DNA from: Sternotherus odoratus
Lineage: Eukaryota; Chordata; Testudines; Kinosternidae
Reading direction: 5' to 3'
Assembly: GCA_032164245.1 (NCBI GenBank)
Contig: JAVMKO010000007.1
Span: 1,364,001-1,428,000 of the forward strand
Length of the DNA: 64,000 nucleotides
Below the pieces are notes generated by a model. It was not told the DNA's origin. It was given only the letters and a program-made list of their open reading frames with translations, and made no database searches. Below are positions 63,755 through 64,000 of the stretch, one piece after another. The position numbers and the translations under genes are program-made. How positions within the stretch are numbered: the stretch's first letter is position 1; the number at the start of each line of letters is the position of its first letter.

Positions 63755-64000
63755 CTAGTGTAAAAGCCCGTGTACACGGGCCAAAGTGTACTTTAAAAAA
63801 AAATATCAAGCTAATTATTAAATGAAGTATTTTGTAGTTTTTTTACAATGCTTTATGCAAAACAACGTTTTGTTTGGATATAAAATATTCCCTGTCACAC
63901 CAACATAAACAAAGTCTTCTATACCAACCTCTTCCCAATGCCAAACAGGTACATCACACATATACCCCTTCCTCTCCTACTCCATAAATATACTCCCAGT
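63755..64000 (-). mobile_element. Helitron 3' terminus running off the window
   Basis: On the minus strand the sequence ends GCCCGTGTACACGGGC (perfect 16-bp palindrome, 63766-63781), TTTTACA, CTAG (63755-63758), then host T. That is the Helitron 3' signature of hairpin, short spacer and CTAG, inserted at an A|T site. The host is a PLE repeat whose sequence predicts TGCTGAAAT right after the junction, as seen. The 5' end lies beyond 64000. Confidence 0.75.

Overview
The window looks like intergenic or intronic nuclear DNA of a reptile, most probably a turtle. There is no operon structure, and I found no host protein-coding gene that I can name. Almost everything recognisable is transposable-element DNA of kinds known from turtle genomes: CR1 LINEs ending in ATTCTATG repeats, tRNA-derived SINEs that share the CR1 tail (turtle PolIII/SINE type), old CORE/MIR SINE relics, many short non-autonomous hAT transposons, a decayed hAT transposase gene, Penelope-like retroelements (PLEs) with GIY-YIG endonuclease remnants, solo LTRs, MITEs and Helitron ends. 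The species call is inference; no search was possible.

Layout. 1.1-2.5 kb: a Helitron-like element filled with an inverted G-rich/C-rich minisatellite. 3.2-5.3 kb: a plus-strand CR1 with a frameshifted reverse transcriptase, split by an 855-bp hAT element. 8.4 kb: MITE. 9.95-12.06 kb: two PLE pieces, the second with linker, endonuclease and terminal repeat. 12.4-14 kb: LTR-like DNA, a hAT, a CR1 tail and a SINE. 15 kb: hAT. 16.5-19.9 kb: a long minus-strand CR1 holding a solo LTR and a hAT, followed by a plus-strand CR1 fragment and an LTR-like segment. 20.7-23.8 kb: mostly featureless. 23.8-26.9 kb: decayed autonomous hAT. 26.9-28.4 kb: LTR-like repeats with a tandem array. 29-34 kb: an old CR1, a pogo-like MITE and three hATs. 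34.9-40.1 kb: MITE, an inverted PLE terminal-repeat pair, a solo LTR interrupted by a 1.9-kb hAT-like element, a SINE and a second inverted PLE pair. 43.65-44.0 kb: an eight-copy 43-bp minisatellite. 44-47.5 kb: PLE end, MITEs and hATs. 50.8-56 kb: a SINE cluster, a tRNA-Lys-like relic and a second PLE family. 56.3-62.1 kb: solo LTRs and nested MITE/hAT. 63.7-64 kb: a PLE end split by a Helitron terminus that runs off the window.

How the parts relate. CR1 reverse transcriptase is known to mobilise SINEs carrying its 3' tail, and that tail is visible in the SINE copies here. The short GC-rich hATs encode no transposase and must have been moved in trans; their 8-bp target duplications nearly all have TA at the centre. 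The PLE terminal repeats carry a hammerhead-ribozyme-like core beside an endonuclease remnant. Nested insertions with clean target duplications give a relative age order at several places.

Limits. All family assignments rest on reading motifs, terminal repeats, target duplications and remembered family features. Inner boundaries of old elements are approximate.
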